Origin: Acanthococcus lagerstroemiae
Taxonomy: Eukaryota; Arthropoda; Insecta; Hemiptera; Eriococcidae
Direction: 5' to 3'
DNA length: 64,000 nucleotides
Assembly: GCA_031841125.1 (NCBI GenBank)
Contig: CM063109.1
Location: 12,624,321-12,688,320 of the forward strand
Shown one piece after another: positions 1-11,371 of this stretch. The notes under the pieces are model-generated. The model saw only the letters and a list, made by a program, of their open reading frames with translations, searched no databases and was not told the origin of the DNA. Position 1 is the stretch's first letter. Each line of letters starts with the position of its first letter. The translations under genes and the position numbers were made by a program.

Positions 1-890
1 AAGAAGCTCGAGGTGCCTTGAAGAGCTTATAAAACTATTAGAGTCTCAGAAAGTTTCAAGCAAGACTGGAAGATTCTTAAAGAGCAAAAACCACTTTGCA
101 AGATTAGTAGCAGCGTATTAGTTTACTACGTCGGGCCACAAATGGCCGCCAATTTGCCGAAAATAGACCAGCATAGGTTTTAGACTAAAAACTATGTTTA
201 TACCCGGTCAAGAAAGGGTACAAGATTCTGCTCCATGCGACCTTCCCGATTTTTCTGTCTCTTGAATTTACTGAAAATGTTCTATTTTCACCTCCGTCGT
301 GTTTATGTTTTCATCATTTGTTGACTTTAGTGCTTCCCTTTGGGAATTATGAGGAGTTAAGGATATAAAAATTCACAAGAAATGCTGAAAATACATTTTG
401 ATTCAACCTGAGTGAAATATAAGGCGATTGTGTTATTTATCGACCACATAAGCATCAGTGTACCAAGTTCCAACTTCATATTTACTACGTAGGCCCCAAA
501 ACCCAACTTCAAAAAAGGATTCTCACGTTCCTTTTCTAAGCCGACTCAATTTTTGAGAGCATCCTCATCTTCGTCTTTATAACATAAAAATGTGATAAAA
601 TTGGAAAGGATTTAAACGTTAGGCAGTTCTAGTTGTAAGTCATATTTCGAAGACTCTACGGGAGGCTATTACTTGAAAAATTGAAAATTCATCAAACATA
701 AAGTTTCTCGAGTTAATGAGTGCATTTTTTGAGTCATTTTAGAATTGATCTCTACTAGAAGCAAAGGGGGCCATAATCTGAAATATTGAAAATTCATTTA
801 GGCTCCATTTCGGGTAGAGGTTCAAGCTGAAATACCTTAAAATGAACTCAATGACTCATAAGGACCTATGTTTGATACTACTGATACCAA
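1..890. other. AT-rich non-coding stretch, nothing recognised
   Basis: No open frame with family character, RNA gene or clear terminal repeats was seen here. It reads as ordinary AT-rich intergenic DNA upstream of a transposon-dense block. Confidence 0.5.
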
Positions 891-1128
891 CTTGTGGTGT
901 GGTGGGACGTATGGCGATCTATGACACCGCACCCCGACATCGGAAACTACCCTTTCGAGTATCGCATCAGTGGCCAGAGAGACGCTTTGGGGCCGGACCC
1001 GAGCCCCCATTTCTCCAAGCCGCAACGGTGCACGCGTTCTGCTAGGGCCGCCATGAATTACCTACCTGAGCGCTCGTCTGGAATTCAGGTCCCCCAGAGC
1101 CAGACGCGCTGCCTCTTCACTCTCCGCT
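891..1128 (+). repeat. SINE-like GC-rich interspersed repeat, copy 1
   Basis: This GC-rich block begins with TGGTGTGGTGGGACGTATGG and runs through the shared landmarks AACTACCCTTTCGA and GAGCCCCCATTTCT to CTGCCTCTTCACTC. The same order of landmarks recurs at 49871-50170 on the same strand and at 20584-20876 on the opposite strand. This copy lacks the stretch after GGCGATG that the other two share. No coding frame is conserved among the three copies. A short retroposon is the best reading because copy 2 has a 15-bp target-site duplication, but no clear tRNA-type promoter boxes were identified. Confidence 0.55.
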
Positions 1129-2590
1129 CCAGCCCTTGCCTACGAGCGAGCTCTCGACCACTCTGTCTCCATCTTCTTCCTCATGATGGCCGAAACGAAG
1201 GCCGACACTCGGTTCCATCCGCTTCGGCTCACAACTTCCAATGATTCAGGTCGTAGTCCCTTGTGGAGCCTTCTGATTAGGGGTTTCAGATAAAATAAAC
1301 TCGATAACTCAAGAAACCCTATAATCGATGTATTGGAAGCTGCTAACCCCAATGTTTGCGTTCACTTCCTGTGGATTCTTCAAGGGTAGCGTGCGTCTAG
1401 AAAGGTCCATGGGATGTGCTCACTTTTGTAAATGGAATTCAATGAGGGAAGCTCTTGAGGAGTTTCTAGAAAGGCTGAACCCTCTTTACCTCGCTCTTTC
1501 ATGGTTAGCTTACTTGAAGTCACTTATCTTGGGCTTCAAGTAAAGAAAATTGACGCTACCTCGTGGAAAAAAGGGAACATCAAAGGAGTTTACAATCCGG
1601 CTAAATTCAACTGTGAAAAATGCCTCTCGTTCCAAAACTCAGTATCATCTGTACTTATGGTATTTTTGCACACGTTTTCGAGTAGTTATCTACGAATGAC
1701 TGTAAAGCTTGCTGATCTGTCAGTTTTGTTTCTTTCTGTACAAAAACTAAGGTGTTCGTTAATTGTCTAATTCATTACCTATTACCAGAAAAAAAGGGGG
1801 TTTGAAGACCGTAATACTTTAGTCCCTCTCTGTACATAACATGAAAGTCAAAGGAAAATTACCGGAGGAAATCGTAACCTCCCTTTCCTCTTCCTCAGCC
1901 GACCTTCAAGATGTAGAATTTGTGAGCGAAGATCAATCTCATTGTAATTCCAATCATTCTCGTGCGAAATCATTGTTCCTTGATCGCGTTTCGTTACCGC
2001 CTAGTCAATTTTATATATGCAACATATGTAGCACCTTCGCATTATTTCAAACTATACAACTGAAGGTGTAGAACTGACTACTAAACACGGGCTGTATCAA
2101 CGGTTATGGGTCGCTCCCAATAGAGGGCATTTTGGGCTTCAAATTGTGACCTCTCCTTCTTTCTTTTGTCTACGTGTTAAAATCTCAATTTGGCCTTTAT
2201 ATATGTCGACGTCACTCGTATAAACACGTAAGATTTCTTACAACACATTCCATTTCGAGTTGGATTCTCTGGCAAGATGACCCGCATATGTAAATTTACG
2301 TGTCCTGGTAATACTCCCCACTGATTTTGCCTCAAACTTGCCCAAAATTCTACCATCCGAACATGGTCCTACTTTTTAATATTTAAAATGCTTCTAAGCA
2401 TTGCGTTTTTGATCGTTTGTATTTTTTGTGCTTGGTTTTTGGTACAGGCTCATGTCTGGGCTCCGTACGTTAAAACCGGGATAACTGTACTTTCGAAAAT
2501 TCTTATTTTCCTTTTCAATTTCATGTTACCTTTCAGTATCAGTCTCTGTGCCCAAAACGCTCTCCATGCGTTTGCTCTTCTGATTTTAAT
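1129..2590. other. Non-coding stretch with short unconvincing frames
   Basis: There are several open frames of 60-100 codons (for example 1841-2071 and 2388-2690). They have no motif, no paralogue in the window and no splice context. I see no gene here. Confidence 0.4.
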
Positions 2591-2597
2591 TTCGTTT

Positions 2598-3180
2598 TCA
2601 GTTTTGTTGACGAACGATATTATATACGGAAACCACCTCGATAAATTTACTATTGATTTTGATCTCGCAGAAGGGAATTATGTTGGCTAAAATTTTTGTT
2701 TTGGTAAAGTTGATGGAGAGCCCTACTTTCTCGCTCTCTCTCCAGAGGTCTTCAGCCATACTCCGCTGTTCTTCTGCATTTTTTGCGATGATAACAATAT
2801 CATCTGCGCACTGGAGGTTGTTCAAATTTCTAGGTTTATCAAAGTAGAGCCCTCTAATTTTAATTTCCCTCCTTTCTCAGTTGATTTGCCGAAACACTTC
2901 CTCTGGCACTGCGTTAAATATGTTGAGGGAAAGGGGTCTCCCTGTTTGACTCCTCTGTTGATTTTAATAATGTCAGTCGCTTTATCTAGTTTTATAGTTG
3001 CTACTGAGTTTAAGAAAAGGTCAATTAAAATGTCGACAATTTTTTGGGGAACCCCTTGTTTCGCCAAAGCTAACCTAATACTATCGTGGTAGATGGAGTC
3101 AAACGCTTTGTTAAAATCAACGAACTTTAATGCTATTTCGAATTGGTACTCCTTTGCTTTCTCCAAAATTTGGTTCAGGG
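2598..3180 (-). pseudogene. RTE-like LINE remnant: reverse transcriptase core
   Basis: On the minus strand two frames overlapping at about 2822 carry non-LTR reverse transcriptase blocks. From about 3166 downwards come LKFVDFNKAFDSI and a following RGVKQGDP motif. From about 2825 downwards come NNLQCADDIVIIA, a diverged YADD catalytic box with Tyr replaced by Cys, and GLSINFTKTK. The change of frame between the boxes and the missing N-terminal fingers mark it as dead. It probably belonged with the endonuclease and linker at 6518-7640 on the same strand, the two parts now being separated by the 2.7 kb element at 3764-6517. About 150 residues expected between the parts are missing. Confidence 0.75.
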
Positions 3181-3399
3181 TGGGTATAATTCAGTAATTC
3201 TGACGTATAATCCAGAACAGACCGGCGTACTAATTGTCTTTAGTTACATGGACTAACCTTTTTTCTCAGTGAGACTAGTTTACCACATTCAATGAGGCAA
3301 ATTATCTCAGAACAGGTGAGTGTCACGAGGCATTACTGGTTTCAAGGCTTGTATGCGATGTCCATTTGTAGAGTCAATAGGTATGCGTTCTTCGGAATA

Positions 3400-3510
3400 A
3401 TTCACTTTGAAACACTCGTAAGTCGAACTACAGCTTAACAGAATTAAGGATGAAAAGCTCGTATGTCGTACATTACTTTGAAACTCTCGTAAGTCGAACT
3501 ATAGCTATGG
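3400..3510. repeat. Imperfect tandem duplication, two units about 71 bp apart
   Basis: The motif TTGAAACACTCGTAAGTCGA near 3410 is repeated with few changes as TTGAAACTCTCGTAAGTCGA near 3480, the units lying about 71 bases apart. It has no coding content. Confidence 0.6.
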
Positions 3511-3763
3511 AAAACTTGTACGTCCAACTTCCATAGATTTCAAAGTTAAAATATTTCCTGGCCGACTTACGTGTTTTTAAATCGTCCATTTGGAACGCTA
3601 CTGTGCATTTTAGACTTGCGAGATTTTCAAATTCAGATTCCTCATCTTTTTTACATCAAGAAAAACTGTTTACCTCAATTTGATGATTTCTGGACTTAAG
3701 TGATTTTCAAACCAAAGCGTCGAAATATAAGTGTTATTATAACGAAATGAAAGAACTTGCACA

Positions 3764-6517
3764 CATGGGTGTCGCTAAGGGGAGTAGACGGGTAATACTC
3801 ACCCCAATTTTTTTTTGGTGGGGGATGATTAAAATTTCCCCTACCCCCCCCCCCGCCAATTCAAAGGTTACTCGTCGTTATAAATAATTTGTAAACGAAT
3901 TAGTACAATATGATACCGCAATTAGTAGTACCGTACCATACACTTAACTCGCAATACACATATACGCAGAGTGTGTAACAGAATCAAAATCTGAAAATGG
4001 GTACCCCCCCCCCTCCCATTTCCTATGAATGCGCTAAAATAATAAAATGAAGCTAAAAATACTTCTTCGTCTATAATACTACATTTTCATGGGGAAAAAT
4101 CGAATTTTATTGTATAAGGTAGATGCGCCCAGTAAGGCCCGGATCCCCAATATAAGGCCCAATGTATCGATCTTGGCTGCTATGCTTTAGATTGCATTAA
4201 AACGTATAGCAAAGTTGTTCCTACGTGATATGGCAACACTGTCCAATTATTTTTATCAAGATATTAGTCCACCAGTGCGAGATATGCCGGTTGATAATTC
4301 TCCAATAACATCAAAAGTGCTCCCGTATGTTTTTCTTGTAACTTGGAGGATTCACAAGTATTATACTAGTCAAATGGAATTTATCCAGAAATCAAACACT
4401 GGATGATTGTTGTAGTGATATTTGGTTAACTATCGACGCCAGAAAAGTGAAATTTAAGCAGTTTGGAATCGAGATATGCGATACTCAAGAAAAATAGTGG
4501 CATGTGACCTAATAAGGCCCAACCTGGTAAGATCAATTGATTATCATTTCAGTTATCACTTACTCATAAATTTCTATTTGAACCATGCTTAACATTTGAT
4601 TTACCGAATTTCAGGTCAGGCTTCTTAGATATTAGGTTGGGCCTTAACAGGTCTTAGAGATTGGCAGTGGCGTAGCCAGAATTTTCCCAAGGGGGAGGCA
4701 AAGTAAGATTTTCAAGGAAGAAAAAGTCGAAAATTGAGGTATTTTTTAAAAATCGCCGATATTAGAGGACTATTTTATAAAAATGAAGGTAAAATTACTG
4801 CTCGAGCGAAAATTTTCTGGAAAAACGTGTTTTTAAGTCGAAGAATTGCTCATTCTTGCATATTTTATATTTAATTTCAAATGCCTTGGAGGAGGCATTC
4901 GCCCCCTTCGCCCCCCCCCTTGGCTACGGCACGGGAGATTGGGTCTTATTAGGTTTTAGGCACGGTCTTCTTCGATACACTGGCCTTATGAAGTTTTGAA
5001 AAAGGGGTATTTTTATTAGAAAATTTGAGGAACGTGGAGCAATATAGAAAAATTTCAAGATAGCCAATTAGTAAATATTTCAGTCGACGACTACCACAAA
5101 AAAATATAATAAAATAAAATAAAATCAATTACATGAATGTCTGGAGAGCCAAGACCTTAAATTAGGGCGTTATTGAGCTTACCTACCTAAATAAGCGCAT
5201 CACACGACTCACATGAGCATGTCATGCATGCGAAGATTCTTAAAGCTGGTATTTCGATTTATCGTCATTATCAAGACTGCAATTTTTATACACAAAAAAT
5301 AGCGAAATGCGCGTTGAGTCGCCGCATGATTGGCTCTTAAAATTTTTTTATTACTTATCAGTGATTTGGATTTTGTCAAGAATGAGCTGGTAGGTTCGGA
5401 AATACTGTAGAACAGTAAAATGTCACTGATGATAAAATAATGTGATTTTTGAATTCTACGGTCAATTTCATATTGAATTGACTATAATGTCGAATAAAAT
5501 TGCCGACTTATTGGAAAAAACAACAAAAAAACCGATAGCAATGCGCTTAATAACTAATGATAAGAACAAGAAGCAATAATTAAACTGCTGATGCAGTGTT
5601 ATTAACCGAATTGAAATTTTAGGTTAAAAAAGCTTAAAAGTTGAAAATGAGAACATTTGATAGCTCAACTTGTTGTTTAATTGATAAGTTTTCATTTTGA
5701 AATTTTCGGAATTTTCTCGTGTGGAGCGAAACACTTTTTTTAGAATTTCGTGTGGAGTATGTGCACCAATGCATATATTAAGTTGCCGGCCCTGAATATG
5801 CAAATACAATATGGGCACCATTTCAAAGGAAAAATTAAGTCGGATACACTGAGACAATTTTTATTCAATTTCAAAATATTCCAGCAAAGCATCTCCCAGA
5901 AGTCCAATCTTCTTTTAATAGGAAATGCACCCAGGAGATAATGCACCTATTCGTAATTTCTTGATGATAGGTGAATGTAATGAAGACAAGAGAAAGGTTA
6001 TCTCACATGTAAAAGAACATATTTTTCTAAAAGCTTTCTACTGATTCATTAACTATTAAGTCTTCTCAATTTTTCTTTTGAAGTCGTACATCCTTCTCTG
6101 AACTAAAAAAATAACTTTTTAGGGGGAAAATTGAAAAATAAGCTGAATTGGTGCAAAATATGCGGTAAATGCCGAAATATGCAGGATGAAGTGCTGCTCA
6201 CTTGACTCATAATAATTCTGTGATTCCTGAAGATCTTTTGAAACTGTATCTATACGCCATAGATAAAAATATGCATTCCCATAAAAATTGCAGCCTTGGT
6301 CATTATCATTATATTTTCCAATTCTAAATTCTTTGTTTTCTCTTTCAAGGTATAATTTGCTGATTCTTAAGTTTTTAATTGACCATGACTGACTGTTAAA
6401 CACTTTGATACAACATACTACACCCCTCCCCCAAAAAAATCCACCAACGCCGATGAATGTAGGTCAACACTGCTGAAAATCCCCCCCTGCGTAAAAAAAA
6501 TTCCAGTGACGCCTCTG
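3764..6517. mobile_element. 2.7 kb repeated element, copy A (hAT-like ends)
   Basis: This segment matches 42543-45176 in inverted orientation along nearly its whole length. Shared blocks include the AATATAAGGCCCAATGTATCGA region near 4150, a frame at 4215-4406, and the region from about 5750 to 6500. The right end reads inward as CAGAGGCGTCACTGGAA, a hAT-style CAGnGG terminus, and the left end is near GGTGTCGCTAAGGGG. The frame 4215-4406 (63 codons, beginning MFLRDMATLSN) has a same-length counterpart in copy B. No complete transposase was seen, so it is non-autonomous or decayed. It carries a nested MITE at 4665-4934 absent from copy B. The left boundary is uncertain and no target duplication was found for this copy. 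Confidence 0.65.
4665..4934. mobile_element. hAT-type MITE nested in copy A
   Basis: The terminal inverted repeats are CAGTGGCGTAGCCAGAATTT at the left and CTTGGCTACGGCACGG at the right. A perfect 8-bp target duplication, GAGATTGG, lies at 4657-4664 and 4935-4942. The 8-bp duplication and CAGTGG termini are typical of hAT elements. The interior resembles the shorter MITE at 38104-38268 (shared TTTTCAAGGA and AAAATTGAGGT stretches). The matching position in copy B is uninterrupted, so the insertion happened after copies A and B separated. Confidence 0.88.
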
Positions 6518-7640
6518 GTTATATTTCTAGTTATATCGCTATTGTAAATGTTTCCGTAAAAGTCTGTAGCCGTTCTAGTCATCTCCACCTCCACGCAGTT
6601 TGTAACTGTTTGACCTCTTAGATTCTTAATTTTGAGGAAAAGATACCCGCCTCTCGTCAAAGTTGTCCTAATTTGTTTAGTAGACCATGTGTCTTCGATT
6701 ATTGACTCCGCTATCTCTTGTTCAAACGTGTAAATGTCATCCCTAATTTTCTTTTTAATCAGTTTCTCGATTTCCACTATTTCACTTTGTTTATTTCTTG
6801 AGAGAGTAATTTTTTGTCTGAGCAGTGTGTGCTCGTTGATCAGATCTTTAGAACTCTGACTCAGCTTGTCGTCCGTCTGGGCCTTGTGTTTATCTATACC
6901 AAAAGTCTTAAGAACCTTGTTCATTTTGTCGACTGTCGCATCGTACTTCGATTGCATGTTAGACGAGTTAAGGTTATCCCAATTAATACCAGTGATTTTC
7001 CGATTTAGGAGTTCTTTGACTTCGGCTCTTCTGTGGACTGGTATCCACTTCTTTTTATGGGTTCATAGGGCGTATCTGATGGTGCCCGGATTTTGAAATT
7101 TATAGGTATTTTCAGCTGGCACCTTACTCGACGGTGGTCTGATGAGAATTACAGTGTGGAAATAACCCCTACGTCTTCTATAATACTTATTCGATCAGTC
7201 AGAGTATGGTTGATTTCGTTTTTGGTGATTCCGTCGGGTGACTTCCACGCGTCCATCTTCTATTTAGTCATTTCTGAAAGAAAGTATTAGCTAACTTGAG
7301 GTGATGTTCGTTGATAAACTTAATTGTTATAATCTTTGTTAGATGTGCCTATTAACCATGGCCCAACCCCTAGATTACTTCCATTTTCGATGCCTACCTT
7401 GGCACTGAAGTCGCCCATTGTAATCACTTTTGTGTGAGATGAAGCAGTCATCCAAGAGATAATAGAATTCTTTAGTTTCTTCTTTAATGGCCATCAAATT
7501 GGGAACATGCACCTGGAAGATCGATAGTACTCTGTTTTTGTTGATTCTAATCTTTAATAAAGGGAGTCTTTCAAAAAACCTTTTACTTCAATTATTTCGC
7601 TTTTGTGTTTCTTATCAATATAAAACACCACTCCTCTGTA
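6518..7640 (-). pseudogene. RTE-like LINE remnant: endonuclease and linker
   Basis: Read on the minus strand, the segment carries apurinic-type endonuclease blocks: KVITMGDFSAKVG (near 7395-7440), then the W.SPDG.TKNEINHTL block (near 7200-7260) and SSDHRRVR (near 7140). The linker follows, ending KIKNLRGQTV and TATDFYGNIY in the frame 6418-6957. This order is that of RTE-clade LINEs ahead of the reverse transcriptase. Frame changes and stops break it. The conserved part of the last frame runs into the 2.7 kb element at 6517, consistent with that element having inserted into this LINE. Confidence 0.78.
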
Positions 7641-8090
7641 CCGATGATCCTAAGTAGTAAAATAGGTTAGAACTAGAAGTAGAACTATAACTTTCAGACA
7701 TACTGTGTATAATTATTTTTCTTCATTTCTCTTTCTCCCCCACCCCCACAATTATTGGTTGAGACTTAGAACGGGTCTTGTGTTAGCTTACTTAGTCAAA
7801 TTTGATGTCCTTTCTATTCAGGCGAGCAGGCTGGTCCATTTAATCTTATATTCTCTAATCGAGAAAAAATAACAAGAAAACAGTACATAGCCTGACTTCT
7901 TAATTTTTAATCTGTATTTGAAAGGTTCGAATCATATTCTTCGTGACGAGTTTTTATCAGTATTCGAACGGTTCACATCATATCATTTTATTTACATCTG
8001 ATTTACGATCAAATCATATTTTCAATTAGGAGTGAAAAATTATCGTAATTAAAAATTTTTATTAAATTACCCTCATTGTTTCTTTTATAG
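7641..8090. other. Non-coding AT-rich stretch
   Basis: No recognisable gene or repeat pair was found; the stretch contains only AT-rich DNA with short homopolymer runs. Confidence 0.4.
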
Positions 8091-9300
8091 AAACATGCAT
8101 CATGATTGTCGTGATCTCCGGACCATTTGGCCCGGCAGTCCCGCAGGGGAGGACGGTCGGGCGGAGTGCAACGGTACACGGCGGCTTCGAAGTGACCGGA
8201 ACGCTGCACAATTTGTCCACACGCTCGTCTCACTGCAGAGCGACATCATTTATCGAGGGTAGTGGTGTAGAGAATTTCAAATGCACGAATTACGCGGGTT
8301 GAGGTGAATTCAAATTTAATACTTTATACACACTATGATGGGCTAACACGCACTACTATAGCCATTTAAAAAATAACTACGTTTATACAAATAAGTATGA
8401 GAAGAGCCAATGCGGGGGGGGGGGGAGGGGGTGTAATACAGCGGCACGGAATATCGAGATATCGGTTCGAGTCTGCGAATAACACTACCGGGCCTCCGTG
8501 ACGAGAGGCGACAAATCGGAATGCGGTCACGCGGATGGCCCTGTGTCCTAATTAACTTCGGTTAACTTAGGCTGGCTTGCTAGCTGTAGGGCCAGGGTTA
8601 GCAGGAGTTTGCTTGCGACTGGTGCTTGGTCCATTGTGCAAACGAGCTATAGGCTACTTGTCTACGCGCACAACCAGTAGGCAGCCAGGCCGGTACGTGA
8701 ACTTAAAAAGCAAGAAGGCAGGAAGTTAGAGTATAGAAGCAGGTTAGGCTTAAGGTAAGCGGAGTTCGCTTGCAACCAGGCGGCAAATGACCCCGGTACA
8801 CACTCGAGCTCGTAGGTACTTGCCTAGGTTCACAACCAGTAGGCAACCGGGCCGGTACGTGAATGTAAGAAGCAAGTAGGCCAGAAGGAGCAGTGGAAGT
8901 AGGCTAAGAGATAAGCAGAAGGAATTAGGCGGACAAAGCTACGAAGTAAACTAGGCTAAGCTAACACGAGAGCTACAGCAGTAAAAATAGCAGTCACTGA
9001 AAAAGGGTGGAGTCGGAGAATTTATAGAATTGTTCGGCGGGTATAGTCACCGCAAGATCTGGCGAATGTGAAGAAAAAACGGAACGTCGAGAGAGAAAGC
9101 GTGGCTGCAGCTTGATGACCGAATTCGTCGATCAATAGGGGAAAAAACCGAAACTGGTTAAAAGGATACACAAACAATGGCCGAAGGATACAAAAGGAGA
9201 GCACTGAACACGCGACCGGCGCTTTTTCGAAAGCTGGAATCAATTTTGGAAGACATGGTGAATGGGTGAGGGAGACGGTACTGGTTTCATGACGGTGCAT
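8091..9300. repeat. GC-rich island with an internal tandem duplication
   Basis: The segment is much richer in G and C than its surroundings. It holds two related units of about 130-160 bp (roughly 8600-8740 and 8763-8890), both containing CACAACCAGTAGGCA followed by GGGCCGGTACGTGAA or GGCCGGTACGTGAAC and then AAGCAAG. A poly-G tract lies at 8415-8430 and a GGTTCGAGTCTGC sequence near 8465 that looks like a tRNA B box. No open frame resembles a known protein. It could be the untranslated leader of a retroelement or a structured non-coding RNA; I cannot decide. Confidence 0.4.
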
Positions 9301-10120
9301 AATGATTAGGCCGCAGGGTCACGTAATTATTAGCTGTCGGACAGTTTTTCGCTCATCGCCGAATAATGTTGAGACAAACACGGATCGTCGTAACATGGTA
9401 AATTATAGACGTTTACCATAATTTAAAATTTACCATAACTTATGGTGAATTTACACGTTTTATTTGCATCGGTAAAAGTAAGCGTAAACAAAACGGTACG
9501 GTAGTTGAAAAGTTAGTAATAGTTGACGAACATTTACCAGTCCCCATCTCCACAAATATTGAATGATCTGTGAGAAACTATGATCCTCTTATTCCCACCG
9601 AAAAGTCTCCCATTGCATTACTAAATAGTGGACCTGTTATGCAGACGCCGACTACCTTCAGGAGACTTCAACTCCATAAGTGCTGAAGGAAGGGCCGGAA
9701 TCCCAAGAGTTCTCAATGATGGATATAAAATATGGAAATTGAACTAGGGACACGATTCAGGGACTGAAATTATGAAAGATTTCAATCCCTCCCCTCTTAC
9801 CGGCTAATATAAATTCATACTTCCACACCAATTTGTTGAATATTCTCAAAATTTTCGAATAACTTTTCTCTCTAGTGACTGATACCATCTTGCAGTGCAC
9901 TAATAATATCCAGACCTAGCAAAACGATGTTACTATACTAGAAAGCTCACCAGCAGCTTAAATGAAGTTAAAGTCTGGTCCATTTAGGAAACATGATTTG
10001 CAACCCGCAATACACAACAATAGCATGGGCATTGTGAAGTTGGAGGGGAAGGATGAGTTCAAGAAACGTTATCAGCGCGGCGAAAAAATTGTTTCTCAAA
10101 TGGACCAAACTTTAGAATTC
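9301..10120. other. Non-coding stretch with small local palindromes
   Basis: Around 9395-9450 short palindromes of TTACCATAA and TTATGGT type occur. No coding or RNA gene signal was seen. Confidence 0.35.
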
Positions 10121-10129
10121 GAACCGACA

Positions 10130-10320
10130 CTAGGCAAAATACTGTACACGGATGCAGGAATATCTCTTGCCGCGCCTGTGAATACGCGCTATGTATTGCA
10201 TACTCCACCTTCACAGGCGCAGCAAGAAATATTCCTGCACCCGTGTACAGTATTTTGCCTATTTGCACCCTTGGAATAAAATAGGAAATGTCAGTTTTTT
10301 TATTCTAACCTCTTCAAATA
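10130..10320. repeat. Foldback MITE, copy 1
   Basis: A long imperfect inverted repeat: GGCAAAATACTGTACACGGA at the left pairs with GTGTACAGTATTTTGCC at the right, enclosing GCGCCTGTGAA and TTCACAGGCGC. The same palindrome recurs at 61285-61525 inside gene B. The right flank (GGAAATGTCAGTTTTTTTATT) also matches the right arm of the second copy, so this copy is probably truncated at its left end. Confidence 0.75.
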
Positions 10321-10440
10321 GGAGACTATTCTGAAGGGAGGGAGGCTAAATCGGAATTAGAAACGTATGTTATTCTAGATGATGAGTGAAACAGGCGAAA
10401 ATTGTTTGGTTTTTTTAACCATTCTAATTTGGCAATTTAG

Positions 10441-11012
10441 TAGTGATGTAACAATATGAATTCATATCGATATACATATATCGATGTAAACTCATACCGA
10501 TATATATCAATATTCAATTTTTTCAATCGATATATATCGATTTCCCATATTTATCACTTTACAAGTTTTTTAAAAATCAATTGTGTAGCGCACTGAAATC
10601 CTGACGATCAGAAAGAGAAAGCCACGAAACTCTCCAAGTTCTTCTTTAATAGTGGCCGGAAACAAATTCTTCTAATAGTTACTTGAGGCAAAATCAAGAT
10701 TTCAATATTTTCCTGATGAATTATGTTTCATTTGCTTGATCCTTTTTTAGTTTTACTGGTTTTGATTTCTGTATTCGAAGTATGATAGGCGAGAACAGGA
10801 AAATGAGACCCTTTTGCTGTCCATCCACCTCTAAAGTACTGTATTATAATTATTCCATTGATTAATCACGTTTTACATTGGAAAAGTAGAGTATCCAACC
10901 ATCCACATCCACACGAAATAGTAAAACCCATGAGTTATGAAAAAACGCAGAAAACAGGCTTGAAAACTCCATATATATCGATATAAAATTTTTGCGATAT
11001 ATTACATCACTA
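10441..11012. mobile_element. MITE with TAGTGATGTAAC ends and TATCGA-rich arms
   Basis: The left end TAGTGATGTAACAATAT mirrors the right end ATATATTACATCACTA. Both arms contain runs of ATATATCGAT repeats. The flanking 8-mers CAATTTAG and AGATTTAG agree at six of eight positions, suggesting an old 8-bp duplication and thus a hAT-like origin. The interior does not code for anything recognisable. Confidence 0.6.
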
Positions 11013-11371
11013 AGATTTAGTCATATTCAATGTCTCTTCGAGCTGCAGAAGGGATACATGCTTGAACATATCTCGTTCATTTATGCCACTTAAACTTATC
11101 ATGGCGCTACTTACAAAGCATCTAGCCGTAGTTTCTGCCTGATTTGCGAAGATTTTTCTCATTTAACCTCACTAATTATGCGGCCCAACGTCACTGAGGA
11201 AAAAAAAATAGTAACCTATAGTGAATAAACGAATTTTTGATATCGTTCTCCAGAAGAACAAACCTGCTATGTGCAGAAAAGTAGCTTCTCCAAGACAAAA
11301 TGTACATAAAATGACCCTTGGCTTAGCTCAGAAGAAGTTTTTCTCAAACACATTGAAACAACAGAGAATAC

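Noticed and set aside
1841..2071. 76-codon frame as a small gene
   Set aside because: There is no motif, no paralogue, no splice or promoter context, and it lies among transposon debris.
8455..8500. tRNA gene suggested by GGTTCGAGTCTGC
   Set aside because: No matching A box or cloverleaf arms were found around it.
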